Under the pieces are notes generated by a model. That model had not been told where the DNA came from. It searched no databases and saw only the letters and a list, made by a program, of their open reading frames with translations. The position numbers and the translations under genes are program-made. Of a stretch of DNA of 64,000 nt, positions 1-11,121 are shown in pieces (position 1 is the stretch's first letter; each line of letters begins with the position of its first letter). This DNA is from Narthecium ossifragum. Its lineage: Eukaryota > Streptophyta > Magnoliopsida > Dioscoreales > Nartheciaceae. Where the stretch lies: assembly GCA_963920575.1 (NCBI GenBank), contig OY986969.1:10847096-10911095 (forward strand), given 5' to 3'.

Positions 1-525
1 CAGTTATCCATTTTGGTGAATTCTTCAACACATTGAAGCAATGAAGCAACTTAAAACCACCTCTATCTTTCTCCTCTTGAGCCCAAATTTTAATGGCCTC
101 ATTTAACTGCAATAAAATTTAATAAAAGTTTGAATTATGTTGAAAAGTAAATTCTCAACAAATAGTGAAATATGTATAGAGTAAACTACCTTGTCTTGTT
201 CAGTCATGCCACTTGGATTTAAATACTCAATACTTTGAACAATGCCGGCGAACTTTAAACACTTTGTCCTAATAGTGCTGAACCGATTGACGATTGATTT
301 CTCGGTACAAAAGGGATAGCTCTCGGCATTTGTCGTGTACTCTTGCCAAATTCGAGACCAATATTGATCTTTCCCTTGATCGGTCCCAGCAATGGCATCT
401 TCGCTAGTATGCTCCCAAGCAGCAATTAGAATGAGATCCTCAGCCACTGTGTAATTCTCAGATTTCTTCGACTTCAACTTGATGTTACTCACATCATGCA
501 TTAGAGAATCCATAGAATCCATCAA
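1..525 (-). CDS. Harbinger ORF1-type Myb/SANT-like protein, partial
   Basis: Exon 1 (525-190) encodes an acidic N-terminus and a Myb/SANT-like trihelix core around residues 25-60, with aromatic landmarks LIAAWEHTSED and YWSRIWQEY. This is the profile of the DNA-binding accessory protein of PIF/Harbinger transposons and of the related plant 'GST T3-like/NAM-associated' proteins. An 83-bp phase-0 GT-AG intron (189-107) separates exon 2 (106-1), which reads LNEAIKIWAQEEKDRGG and then FKLLHCF...NSPKW, the usual continuation of the family. The ORF leaves the window open. In Harbinger elements this protein helps recruit the transposase to the terminal repeats. Both visible exons are free of stops, so this may be a young copy. 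Confidence 0.75.
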
Positions 526-1318
526 GCTGCGATGATAAACATGTTAGCCCCTTCTCTTGTTGATAAAGCATTATATAGGCAGATTCTAAATGCTAAAGAT
601 GAAGAACAAGTTCATGAGCAGTCATAGAACTAGTAGAGGAACACAACTCCAGATTTCAGCAAATGGGTTCCTACAATTATCCCCTCGGAGCAACTAAACA
701 AGAGGAGCTCAAGAAAACTCTTCCTTTTGAGCACCAAAAGACGAGTAGAGTCACATGATTTGGACTTAGGCTAGAGGAAGCTTTCCTACAATCCAGCAAA
801 AGATCAACAATAGGACCAGATTCACTAGATCGGTTCATGATATGAGATAAAAAAACCAATCCCCAACGTGGAAATTTAGAAGAAATAGAGGGGAAGGGAA
901 ACTAAAAAGAGCAGGGAAATAGACGGACAGGGCTTTGAGTTCTTCTAATGGAAAATTGACAATAAAGATCGGTGGCTTTGAGTTCTTCTAATGCACCAAG
1001 CAAATCAATTAGGAATCCTATCATACATTCACAAACAATAAAACACTAAGCAAATCAAATGAAAAAACCTAGAAACTTCACTCACATTCAAACGAGATGA
1101 AGTGCCCGGCGATTCAAGATGTGAGTGGAGGAAGACGTCAGCGTCGGTGTCGAAGTGATCTATCGTCTGATTTTCGTTGGGCACCGGCGTAGACGTCGGA
1201 TTTGATCACGCCGACGAAAAGGAGAGAAGAACGGGGAAGGAGAACGGGGAAGGAAACCTGGATAGAAAAAGGGAGGAGAAAGAACGGAGTGGTTTATGCT
1301 GACGTGGTTGAGGAGAGA

Positions 1319-1516
1319 GAGTATAAAATAGTATTATTTTAAGATATAGGGAATGCTTTTTGATTCCCTAGATATAGGGAACCAAATTGGTTTTAGGGAA
1401 TAGTATAGGGAATGACTATAGGGATAGGGAATCTGTTGGATGACACTTTTTAATCATATTCCCTAAATTTAGGGATAGGGATAGGGATAGGGATAGGGAA
1501 CCTGTTGGGAATGCTC
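1319..1516. repeat. Subterminal GGGATA-type repeats of the Harbinger end
   Basis: Short direct and inverted copies of GGGAATA, CCCTA and TAGGGATAGGGA fill the last 200 bp of the element, including a run of tandem GGGATA hexamers at about 1470-1497. The copies lie in both orientations (ATTCCCTA against TAGGGAAT), as expected for transposase-binding subterminal repeats. They resemble telomeric repeats but are not the plant TTTAGGG heptamer. Confidence 0.65.
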
Positions 1517-1519
1517 TAA

Positions 1520-2240
1520 GAAAGAGTTCTCCCTCTCCTTGGCCTTTAAGCAGCCAAGAGAGAGTTTAGAGAGCCCCCCTAAGAGAGAAACAAGAGAGCC
1601 CAAAAACCCTAGAACATGCCTATTTATAGCCTAGGTATCCCCTTAACTCGGATTAGATCTGCGCCTTTAATTTTGCTTAACTGCTATCAAAGGATCGATC
1701 ATTTAGGGGTTATGATCGATCATTTGAACCCAAAAAACTGGCTGCGCCCGAGTATGATCGATCATTCGAAAGGAAATGATCGATTATGCAAAATATGGCT
1801 CTCTGTCATCTCTGCTACAGTGCAAGGATCGATCTTTTAGGGGAGGATGATCCATCCTTTGTTTTGCGTAATTTTTCTTTTACCATTCAGACTGCGCCAT
1901 TGGTACTAAAAATGTCGTAACTTCTTGTAGGAAACTCGGAATCACGAACTGAAAAATTCTCCAGAAACTAGACTTCAAGAGATTACCAACCATCTATCGT
2001 ACATCATCTGGTTCTTCCTGAGCAGGTACAGTTTTGATGTCAAAGATGGATCATCTTTGCTCCTTTGACTTCTTTGCTCCTAGCAGGTTCTTTATTTGTT
2101 TGTTTAAGAACTAAACTTGATCTAATCTTCCTTGAAGGCTCTTATACCTGAAATACATAATAGACTATCAAAATAGCATTGCTCGGAGACTAACAAGACT
2201 TCATTAAAAGGGTGATTTGTGCACTTTTCACGTCTTATCA
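1520..2240 (-). mobile_element. Truncated LTR, family B (copy B1)
   Basis: From about 1880 to 2090 this sequence matches 16640-16850, the second copy of the same LTR. The end at 2231-2240 (CGTCTTATCA) corresponds to the LTR start TGAT on the minus strand. Read on the minus strand it contains several GATCGATC palindromes (1690-1850) and then a TATA-like CTATAAATAG (about 1632-1623), so this is a promoter-bearing LTR. The other end is lost at the Harbinger terminus. It abuts the gypsy RT remnant right after the VVF of its active-site region, so it probably inserted into that RT gene. Confidence 0.6.
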
Positions 2241-2997
2241 AACACCACCATGAACTGGTCTAGAAACGGCTGGAAGATCCTCTGCGTCAGATCCATGAAC
2301 GATGCTGGTGTATTCGTTAGCCCAAACGGCATCGCCACGAACTCGTACAGGCCATACCAAGTTCGGAAAGCCATCTTCAGGATGTCGTGATTTCGAACCC
2401 TCAACTGGTGGTAGCCTGTGCAGAGGTCGATCTTTGAGAAGACTGAAGATCCTCGCAACTGGTCGAACAGGTCGTCGATCCACGGTATCGGATACATGTT
2501 CCTCACCGTCACCCTGTTGAGTCGCCTGTAGTCTATGTAAAGTCGAAGGGTACCCATCCTTATCCTTTTCAAACACTGGCGCACCCCAGGGAGACATGCT
2601 GGGACGGATGAAGCCTCTGCTGGTCAGCTCGTCCAACTGGGTCCTCAACTCGCTCTATTCTACTGGTGCCATCCTGAAAGTTAGGAGAGAGATCGGTGCG
2701 GTATATGGTACTAGGTCGATCTCAAAATCGACCGCTCTGGACGATGGAAGCCCCGGCAACACCTCGGGAAATACGTCTGCAAAATCACACATGATCCTGG
2801 AAAAACTGCTCTGCTGCACTCCCTCAAAAACATAATAGGGATAGGCTAGCCAGCAAGGCTGAAAGCTCGCCGCCACGCCTTCCCACACCATAAGCAAAGG
2901 AATCGGCTGAGAACTGATCCTCGAACAACACTAACCGTGTTCCGTCGGGTGTCCAAACGACCACCCTCCGGCAACCACAGTCGATGATGGCGCCAAA
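2241..2997 (-). pseudogene. Ty3/gypsy (Tekay/Del-like) protease-RT fragment
   Basis: Read on the minus strand, the order is: the tail of the aspartic protease region (AIIDCGCRRVVVWTPDG, about 2990-2940); the linker with VFPEVLPGLPSSR and APISLLTFRMAPVE; then the RT fingers and palm, with [45 protein letters not shown] and [15 protein letters not shown] stops at VVF, just before the catalytic IDD motif, where LTR B1 begins. Frames shift at about 2560 and again between the linker and RT, so no intact polyprotein remains. The motifs are those of plant chromovirus-type gypsy pol. Upstream gag and downstream RNase H and integrase are absent. A dead fragment. Confidence 0.8.
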
Positions 2998-3001
2998 AAC
3001 T

Positions 3002-4441
3002 TGTTAGGCCCTTAGCACGGCTCGCAATTCACAAGTGCATGAGCCGCTAACAAGTAGTAAAGGATGGTGAGTCCGATCATTTCCACGGAGATTGGTACTA
3101 ACAACTACCAACAAATCTAAGCTTTTCACCTATTTGACATACGATTATAGTTGGTGTGATGGATCACTAACAAGGTGACAAAAGAAATTAAAATAGTGTT
3201 CGAAGGATCAAGAGAGTAAATACTCCAAGGGAATCCGCTTCACCAACACTCCTATACATGGTAATACAAGTAGCTCTCAAAGACAATCACTTTTTCAAGA
3301 TGATCGATCAAATCTCTCAAGCCTCTGCTATCTCTTCCAAGCATAGGTGAAGGTCCTAATCATGCAAGCTATCACCTCCCGGTCTCAAGCTAAATCAAGC
3401 TAGGTTTGAAAGTGTCGGAGATCCACTAGATCACACAAGCATCTCATCTATCCCTAGCATAAGAGTAGCTCATGGTGAAACATGTATTGCCTGAATGAAT
3501 CATTGCCTCCCGGCCTCAAATTCAAACCCTAATCGAGTAGATCTACTCCTAGCATCTACAAGCATTACACAAAACATGAATCACGTCAACAACAAGATTG
3601 ACATCCAAGATAACTACATGTATACCATAATAGAGTGTAGGTTACAACCTAAACCCTTAGAGGTAGAGTTTAGTTCATCATAAGAAGAAATATAAGGAAG
3701 GAAGCGAGGATTACAATCATCAGATCTGATAGAAAGGTTTAGAAGAGGTTCACCAAGATGTAGTAGCCTTGATCTTCACTTCTTCTGTCTTCTTAATCTT
3801 CCTTCAAGCTCAAGAACACTCAAGAACAAAAGCTCTTAAAAAAAAGGAAATGTTTTTCTGCCCTTCTCTATAGCCCCAGCCACTCATGGATTGACCTGGC
3901 TAGGTTGGTTTTCTAAACCGAGTCAAAATCGACTCACAATGCAAATTAGACCAATTCAGCCCGCAGCTATGGTACCCACTACTACAGCAACCAGAAGCAA
4001 TCTTCAAGCTTTAATTTCCATGTGACGATGATATTAAATGAGAAATGTCCATGGAATAGAAGTTGTCCACCAACAAATCCGAAAAACCATGTTACACATG
4101 TGTGGGCATAAAAACCACAGTATGGAACACCCATAGTCAAAAACGCATAAAAACTAAAATTGCAGTTTCGAATCAAAACTCGTTATCGAGTATGAGACTT
4201 TTCCAATACCAGTCTACATAGTACACAATACCCCACTCACATGTAGTAACACAAATAAAGCAAGAGTTTGAGTAAACACAATAAAATCATCATAAAAGCC
4301 TTGTTTAGGCCAAGAGGGTGCTATAAGGCCGCAAGTTGCGAAAGTGCACAATAAAAGCTATAAAGGGTCACTTTCATGCACATATGGGTATCAAATAGGG
4401 GTTAGATGAGTACAAATACACGTTCTATATTGCGCTCATCA
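3002..4441 (-). mobile_element. Athila-like gypsy LTR (1.44 kb), minus orientation
   Basis: The block is bounded by TG (3002) and CA (4440-4441). The minus strand starts TGATGAGCGCAATATAG, close to the TGAT(G/A)AGTCAC starts of the other Athila-like LTRs in this window. A polypurine tract (minus strand TAGTTGGGGGGTG, 4454-4442) lies directly outside its right end, so this was a 3' LTR with its internal region to the right. On the left it abuts TTTTTGGCGCCA, which looks like the first bases of a tRNA-Asp primer-binding site, and then the unrelated gypsy protease fragment. No target duplication could be matched. Confidence 0.6.
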
Positions 4442-4720
4442 CACCCCCCAACTAAAGCATTGCTAGTCTCTAGCAATAGCAACTCCCCAATAATTAAACA
4501 ACAACACACAAGATATACAATCAAGCTTCAAAGTATACGAAGAGTAGCCACACCATCAAACACCCCACATTTCATCATAAGTTAAATACAAGCAACTAGC
4601 AACCATTAAGCACACCAAGTATGGATATAAGAACACTTGAGTCAAGTAAGCTAATCCGAAAGCTCGTGTCGTGAAAATTTAGTCCACATGTACTCAGTAT
4701 TAAGACTACGCCTCAAGCAC
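4442..4720 (-). mobile_element. Polypurine tract and short 3' stub of a gypsy internal region
   Basis: The polypurine tract is followed (minus-strand upstream) by the AC-rich, gene-free sequence typical of the region between pol and the 3' LTR in Athila-like elements, including the 'tagtctctagcaa' motif also seen as 'gactagcaaag' before the other two polypurine tracts in the window. There is no coding sequence. The stub ends near 4720. Confidence 0.5.
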
Positions 4721-5225
4721 TTCTCGAATCGAGCGGACGCCGAACATGGGATCCAAACGCCGGATCTCGCTCGCCCATCCATCGGATCTCATGGATACCG
4801 GAGAATCCGGGTGAGCCAAACGGACCCCTATAGAACCCTTCCGTTCTTATCTGAAATCCTTTCTAGCTACTACTCATGTTGTCCTACGAACTTTAAAGCC
4901 ATTGTTTATTAATTAAAATAATATATAATTTTATGCTAATACTTCTATTAAGTATTTCCCAGTAAGTTCCAGGAATATTTTAGAATTAGCAATTATTACT
5001 TTAGCAAGACTGAAGATTTGATAGTCATTTCAGACATTAGTGTTCTAGGAATATTTTAGAATCACCTCAGAAGCCCTGGTAAAACATGCGTCTGAGCTAT
5101 GTGAATTCCCTCTTACGTGGAGGGAATTGATAGCCATTTCAGTCCCTTCGACATGAGCAATACAAATATCCTCCTAATTCCTCAGTAACATGATATCTAA
5201 TACGTTGTTGTTTGTCCCCGTAGCA
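4721..5225. other. Gene-free stretch upstream of gene A
   Basis: About 4735-4830 contains GGGTCCGTTTGGCTCACC (minus strand, 4832-4815), which resembles a plant MITE or hAT terminal sequence. No partner repeat was found. The AT-rich remainder (4830-5180) includes a near-duplicate phrase, ggaatattttagaat (4971 and 5048). No gene seen. Confidence 0.35.
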
Positions 5226-5754
5226 ATGGCTAAGAGACACAGACGTGCTAACTACGAATCAGACTCCGAGACAAGCAGCAATCAAGGAAAAGATCGTGAG
5301 AAGAAGGTGAAGCGCCGGTCAATTGTACAGGATAGATGCAAAATTAACGGATGTTGCCACGCGTGGGGGATGCGTGAGCTTTACCATCAGATGAACGATC
5401 GACACAAAGCTATCCTTGATGGTACCCCCTTCCGCCTAATCTACAACTTCCCCGCGGTGCCCGAAGACACTGCTATACTCCAAGAGTGTGTTTACGGGTG
5501 GAGGGGCAACGACGTCTTCCACATTGGTCAGTGGAGACTGAGGCTGACCGTTGAGCACACGACCATGATTCTTGGACTGCCAAGGGGTGGCTCTGCCATG
5601 GCGCTCTCCGGCGCTGAGGTGACTGAAGCCCCTTCATTCTTGAAGTAGCATAACATTCGTGCTGACTGCACGAGAAAAGGCTTCGAGAGGGCGCTGAAAG
5701 GCCTCGCCGCCTCCGACAAACTGACAAATCCCGAGGACTATGTCCGTTTCTATC

Positions 5755-6444
5755 TGATGAGTCACTAAATATGCATACTTAAACCCCTTAATTTACATTT
5801 GTTAGCCCGAGAATGTTTGTATTTGATAGTTTGTTAATTGATTTCAGGTTTAATTAAGACTAATATGTTGAAATTAAGCCACTCCGTTGTCAGTTTGAAA
5901 AGAATTCACCAAATTCTCCAGATGAATCCTAAATTCATGATCTTTTGAGGACTTATAGAAGACGTCAAGAGGAACAACTTTTATGTTGAACACTTTGTGA
6001 GATTCTGGACAAATTAATAGCAGTTTTCAAGAATATGAAGATAAACAGATGCCGGGAAACTAATCCGTCGATGCTCAGGAGAATATTCGGCAAATATTCC
6101 AGATAAGTCTAAATAATGTCAACTCTTCGGGACAGGAGAGAAGGCTTCCTAATCTACATCTTTCATGTTGAACACATTTCCAAATTCCGGACGGCTTGAA
6201 CCCTAATTCCAGAAAAGGCTGTTAGAATTAAACCAGGAAATCCGAGTTGCACTGGAGGTCCAACTCAACCCAAAACAGTAATTACGAGAATACACCTATA
6301 AGAAGGTGTTTGTTGGCCGAAAATTGGAGGTCCCCATAGAGACAAAAGAGAGAATTAGGGTTTGAAGGATTCTCTGGAGAAGATGGAGTTGTAGTGTGGA
6401 TCCCAACCGTTCTTCATCGAATCTATGGCTTCCATCACAAAGAT
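5755..6444 (+). repeat. 5' LTR, truncated
   Basis: It matches 9426-10143 closely with small indels (for example, a stretch of the right LTR near 9528-9548 is missing here). The match ends after CACAAAGATGAG, where the sequence switches to integrase coding. The last 700 bp of the LTR and the primer-binding site are lost. Confidence 0.85.
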
Positions 6445-7056
6445 GAGGTAGAACTTTCTAACAGGAAAATAAAACGCATATTAGAGAAAACTGTTCAAAT
6501 TGACCGCACAGACTGGGCCACTAAGATCGATGATGCACTGTGGGCGTATAGGACGGCTTATAAAACGCCTATTGGCATGTCCCCATATCAATTAGTGTTT
6601 GGTAAACCTTGTCATTTGCCCGTAGAATTAGAACATCGAGCTATGTCGGCAATTGAAAAGCTAAATACTAATGCTAATGCCGTCACAGCACATAGGAAAC
6701 TGAGTTTATGTGAACTTGAGAAAATTCGCAATGAGGCATATTTGAATTCCAAAATTTATAAAGATAAAACAAAGGCCTTCCATGATAAAGATATTTCACG
6801 GAGGACTTTTGTTGTCGGGCAGAAAGTTTGGCTTTTCAATGCTAGATTGTGTCTTTTCCCACGTAAATTATGTTCTAGATGGTCTGGGCCTTTTATTATA
6901 AATAAAGTATTTACACATGGTGCTATAAAGATTCGGCATCCACACACGAATGAAATTTTCACTGTTAATGGGCATAGATTAAAACATTATGTGGAGGATA
7001 TTGTTCACGGTGAGGTGATTGAGTCCGTCGAGCTGATGGATCCATGCTATAACTGA
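6445..7056 (+). pseudogene. Gypsy integrase C-terminal part
   Basis: From 6445 the frame reads [20 protein letters not shown] and [20 protein letters not shown], the end of the integrase core, followed by [21 protein letters not shown] and a C-terminal module ([32 protein letters not shown]) ending in DPCYN and a TGA stop at 7054. These are Athila/Calypso-type integrase landmarks. The zinc-binding HHCC domain and most of the DDE core are gone because the deletion joins an LTR to this point. The open frame continues upstream into LTR sequence, so the ATG at 6394 is accidental. Confidence 0.85.
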
Positions 7057-9411
7057 CCTTCTTTGAGGCGTTGAGCGAAAGACTTAAAATTACGCGCTTG
7101 CTAGGAGGCAACCCAGTTTTAAGGTGTTCTTTTTAGTTTTTAGGATTTTTCTTAATTTCCAAAATTTTTTCCATGTCTTTTTCTATTTTCTTCGGATTTT
7201 TCTTGCATTTCCTTGTTTTTCCTCTCTCCTCCCTCTCTGTTGTTTGATCGCGGCTCGTCGGATCGTCGGCTCGTCCCCGAGCCGTCACCAACCACCGCCC
7301 TTCACCGTCTCTTCGGCCGCCCTCATCCCTCCAAACCAGTCCCATAACCTCCGCCAACCTTCCACCTCTTCAACTCCGTCCTCCTCTTCCTTCGAAACCT
7401 TCTGCTCCGACGCCAACGAGCCTCTCGGCTGGCGTCGACACCTTCATCCATTGCCGCCGATTGCTCCCAAACACCTCCAAAAGCTTCCTCCGGTCACCAC
7501 GAAGCTTCCGCCACCATCAAATCCTTTCTTTGCCGCTTGGATCCTCGGCTTCAAGCTCCGACGAAACCACCGCTCCTACCACCTTCATTCCACCGTCTGG
7601 AAGCTCAATTCATCAATTCAGCACCATAGGACCGTTCCCCATGCCTCCACGATCCTTCCTCACCCCGTGCCATCCTTGATTGGAGCTCCGATCATTGGAA
7701 TCCAATTCCGCCAATCGTCTTCCTCCGAGTCGTTCACATCCGATCTATCACCTGAAGGCCTCGATTCTTCGATCAGAGCTCACCGGTGACCTCCTCAAGC
7801 ATCTACGATGCTTCCTATACCCTTCCCGTCCTCCGGCGATGAGGTTTCACCGTTGATCCATCACCGGCGAGCTACAGAGCACGATCCATATGCTACAGAG
7901 CTTCGATTTCAAATCAGACGGTCTCGATCGTTAATCTGGATGAATTTTTGGATGATGAATATTTTTTTGCGATGTGCATGGATGCTTCGATGTATTTTAA
8001 GATTTTATGTTTATATTTCAATTTATGTGGATGAATGATTGTACAGATTAATATATCATGAAAATACAAAGGAGACTCTGCTGAAATGTTTTCTCATTCT
8101 AGTACCTTTTTGAACTTTCATGAGTTATATTTGATATTTTGGGAAAGGTATGTATTTCTTTGACAGGTTATGCTTCGGAGGAATAAATTTTATTGCCAAT
8201 GGCGGTGATTTTTTTTTTGTATTTATGAGGGAGCGCTAATTTGGAGCTAAATTACGGTTATCTCTACCCGATTTTCTATACTTTCATTTATGACTTAGTG
8301 TAATTGGGGACAATTACATTTAAGTTGGGGGTAGCATTCATAAATTTCATGCTCATATTTTTTTTTCTGGTAACCAAATATTATGCATCCCTTAAATTGT
8401 GTCAAAAGAATGAAATTATGATATGATTTGACAAAGGTGCATATTTTAGAAATTTATCTTATGAATTATTCTGAAACTTGTATGTCATATAAGAAATAGT
8501 AAATTTTTATTATGCATGATCTTATTTCTATATTTTAGCACTTTTACCATGCTCTTAGGATAGCTTGACATATCCTAATGCACATGTTCACTTCCACATG
8601 TTAAGGGGTTGATATTAGATTCTAAGCATGATACTGGGATAAGTTTACAATTTTATGTCATGACACAGAAAATACAGGAACACATGCAATTATCTGAGTA
8701 TGCAGAAAAAAAAGATAGAAAAAATGAGGATTTTCAACTTAGTAACCAGGCAGTGTGCCTAGCCAGCGTGGTGTTCGCGTAAAACTGTTGAATTTCTTGA
8801 AAAAAAAAGAAGAAAGCAAAAAATGAGGATTTTCAACTTAGTAACCTGGCAGTGTGCCTAACCAGCTTGGTGTTCGCGTAAAACAGTTGAAAATTCCTAC
8901 GAAAAAAAAGAAAAAAAAACTGATATTGCTATGTGATAAGTGAAAGATATGTGCTTGGATAGGATTGTGATCTGGAATAGTTGAAGTGTTTAGATATAAT
9001 TGATGCTCTGAAGCATGTGGAACCCCATTTACATACAGGAGTGTTAAAGTTATTTTTAATCATGATTAAATATGTTGAAGTGTTGGAAATATGTTATGAC
9101 ATGTTTTGATTTACTATGTTTTTATGTGAATATGAGTTGAAAGGTTTATTCATAGATATTATTTCTATTTCATGCATTAGAGTTGATGAATATTATAATT
9201 GATTTCAAATGATATATTCAAGGGAATGTATTGATGTTTGTGGGTGTCATCCCTGAAAACCCAAAGGAGATTATAACTCCTCCACTGGGGTAACCCAGGG
9301 GTTTAAAGGCTTGTTGCACATGCTAAGTGCAACCGTGAGACCTACGAAAGTGGCTAGTTAGATTTATTGTTTTTCTTTTATATTTTCTTTGCTCGAGGAC
9401 TAGCAAAGTGT
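7057..9411 (+). other. 3' spacer of the gypsy element
   Basis: A long untranslated region between pol and the 3' LTR. Positions 7200-8040 are GC-rich and match, in opposite orientation, 49690-50470 of the related element; the open frames across it (7124-7789 and others) have no recognisable domain. From 8040 to 9410 it is AT-rich and contains the tandem 'GTAACC...GTGTTCGCG' repeat and a conserved stretch (9241-9340) that is also present at 46860-46960 in the related element. Confidence 0.6.
8725..8905 (+). repeat. Tandem pair of a conserved about 90-bp motif
   Basis: Two copies (about 8727-8790 and 8824-8890) share GGATTTTCAACTTAGTAACC, then GGCAGTGTGCCT, then GGTGTTCGCGTAAAAC, separated by A-rich linkers. 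The same pair exists inverted at 47323-47485 in the related element. The GGCAGTGTGCC segment is itself an inverted repeat and may fold. No function is known to me. Confidence 0.75.
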
Positions 9412-9425
9412 AAGTTGGAGGGTGT
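9412..9425 (+). other. Polypurine tract
   Basis: AAGTTGGAGGGTG lies directly before the right LTR and matches the tract AAGTTGGGGGGTG of the related element (minus strand near 46776-46790). It is the expected primer for plus-strand DNA synthesis. Confidence 0.75.
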
Positions 9426-10868
9426 GATGAGTCACTAAATATTCATACTTAAACCCCTTAATTTACATTTGTTAGTCCGAGAGTGTTTGTATTTGATAGT
9501 TTGTTAATTGATTTCAGGTTTAATGAAGATTCAAGTTAGAAAATACAGAAAAAGACTAATATATGGAAACTAAGCCGCTCCGCTGTCAGTTTGAAAAGAA
9601 TTCAGCAAATTCTCCAGATGAATCCTAAATTCCTAAACGTTGGAGGACTTATAGAAGACTTCAAGATGAACAACTTTCATGTTGGCCACTTTGCGAGATT
9701 CTATACAAATTAATAGCAGTTTTCAAGAATATGAAGATAAACAGATGCTGGGAAACTGATCCGTCGATGCTCAGGAGAATATTCTCCAAATATTTTAGAT
9801 AAGTCTAAATAATGTCAAATCTTCGGGACAGGATAGAAGGCTTCCTAATCTACATCTTTCATGTTGAGAACATTTCCAAATACCGGACGGGTTGAACCCA
9901 GTCGCGACCGGAAGAGGCTGTTAGAATTAAACCAGGAAATCCGAGTTGCACTGGAGGTCCAACTCAACCCAAAACCCTAATTCCGGGAATACACCTATAA
10001 GAAGGTGTTTGCTGGCCGAACTTTGGAGGTCCCTATAGAGAGAAAAGAGAGAATTAGGGTTTGAAGGATTCTCTGGAGAAGATGGAGTTGCAGTGTGGAT
10101 CCCAACCGTTCTTCATCGAATCTATGGCTTCCATCACAAAGATGAGTGGCTAATTTCTATACTTAGGGATCTCATGAAGCTTTAGTAGATCTTTCTTATA
10201 TTTTTCTAGTTGAATCTTGTATTCTTTTTCTCGACATGATCTTATAGATTTGGTCTTAATAATAAAAAAATTGAGGGAACAGAGTTCCTTGACGTATTTT
10301 TAGTCCTACTTGATTTCGGTGATTGATGGTAGAGATCTATAGGATGGTTTTTCTGTGGTTTGTGAATAACCGATGAGATATTTTATGCTTAGTGACGATA
10401 GCTTGTGCTAAGGTTACTCCAAAGACAATCCATGCTAATCGAACATAAAATATGTCTTTGGAAAATGCTCACCTTCTTTTAGGGATTCATGTAAGCTTAA
10501 GAAGCTATGAATTTATAATGTTTAGATAAGAAAACAAGAGCATAACTAGAGAATACAAGAAGTGAAACTAAAGTGGATTGAGTAATCCCTAGGTTTTCTC
10601 GCATTAATATATTTCAATCTTTTTACATCGCTTTCTTAATTAGTTTTAATTAATAAGTTTCTAAAACCCAAATCAATCCTTTTCGCTTTAGATTTAGAGT
10701 TCCGAGATTTAATTCTAATTTCTCCTTCGTAATCAAAGTTTTCCCTGTGGTTCGATCCCGTATTTCATCACTATTCTACCCCATAGTTTAGTATTTTGAA
10801 TAAGGGTTTATAAATTTTATTCTTGATTGAGTTTGCAATGTTTTTAACGACGCGTTTGTAAGCGATCA
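9426..10868 (+). repeat. 3' LTR, full length (1443 bp)
   Basis: It starts TGATGAGTCAC and ends GCGATCA. A TATA-like CCTATAAGAAGG lies near 9992-10003, followed by the leader region ending in AATCTATGGCTTCC. The terminal section (CAATGTTTTTAACGACGCG) corresponds to GCAACGTTTTAACGATGACG in the related element's LTR, which anchors the 3' end. Confidence 0.8.
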
Positions 10869-11121
10869 CTACCTCGCGTATCTATTCGCCGCCATCTTCT
10901 TCCCGGGCACGGGCTAGAAATGCCCCCAGAGGTTGCTGTCTTACCTGAACGACTTGAACGATCTCCGCAGCTATGGATGGGGCAAAGCCGTCCATGACTA
11001 CATCCTCTCCTCCGTTAATTACACATTCGAGCGGATCCAGAGAAGGGTGGCGGATAGGGCACGACGTGTGTAGGAGATGTACCTGTCCGGCTGCACCTTG
11101 GTGCTCATTGTATATATCCCC

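Larger units (their letters stand above)
1..1516 (-). mobile_element. PIF/Harbinger DNA transposon, 5' part only
   Basis: The element runs off the left edge. Its only visible terminus is at 1516: on the minus strand it begins GAGCATTCCCAACAGG and is flanked by TAA (1517-1519), which fits the 3-bp TWA target of Harbinger elements. The Myb-like ORF starts 1 kb inside, reading away from this terminus. Positions 526-1318 are untranslated leader with no gene of their own; the more GC-rich stretch 1100-1270 may be a 5' exon or promoter. The second terminus and the DDE transposase would lie left of the window, so whether the element is autonomous is unknown. The element sits next to, and probably inside, the LTR fragment at 1520-2240. 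Confidence 0.7.
5755..10868 (+). mobile_element. Athila-like Ty3/gypsy element, internally deleted, in gene A
   Basis: The left LTR begins TGATGAGTCACTAAAT at 5755 and the right LTR starts the same way at 9426 and ends ...GCGATCA at 10868. Flanking pentamers are CTATC (5750-5754) and CTACC (10869-10873), one transition apart. Removing the element with one duplicate restores the RFYLAYLF reading of gene A, as in its paralog. The left LTR breaks off at 6444 and is fused directly to the end of integrase, so gag, protease, RT, RNase H and most of integrase are deleted. The related element at 45229-55986 belongs to the same family. Confidence 0.85.

Noticed and set aside
1440..1500. Interstitial telomere repeat
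   Set aside because: The unit is GGGATA, not TTTAGGG, and it is the subterminal part of a Harbinger transposon.
2302..2835. Plus-strand frames across the gypsy RT fragment
   Set aside because: They are the antisense shadow of the recognisable minus-strand RT motifs.
7124..7789. A host gene in the gypsy spacer (221-residue frame)
   Set aside because: Pro/Ser-rich low-complexity translation, no start context or domain; the region is the element's 3' spacer and recurs inverted at 49690-50470.
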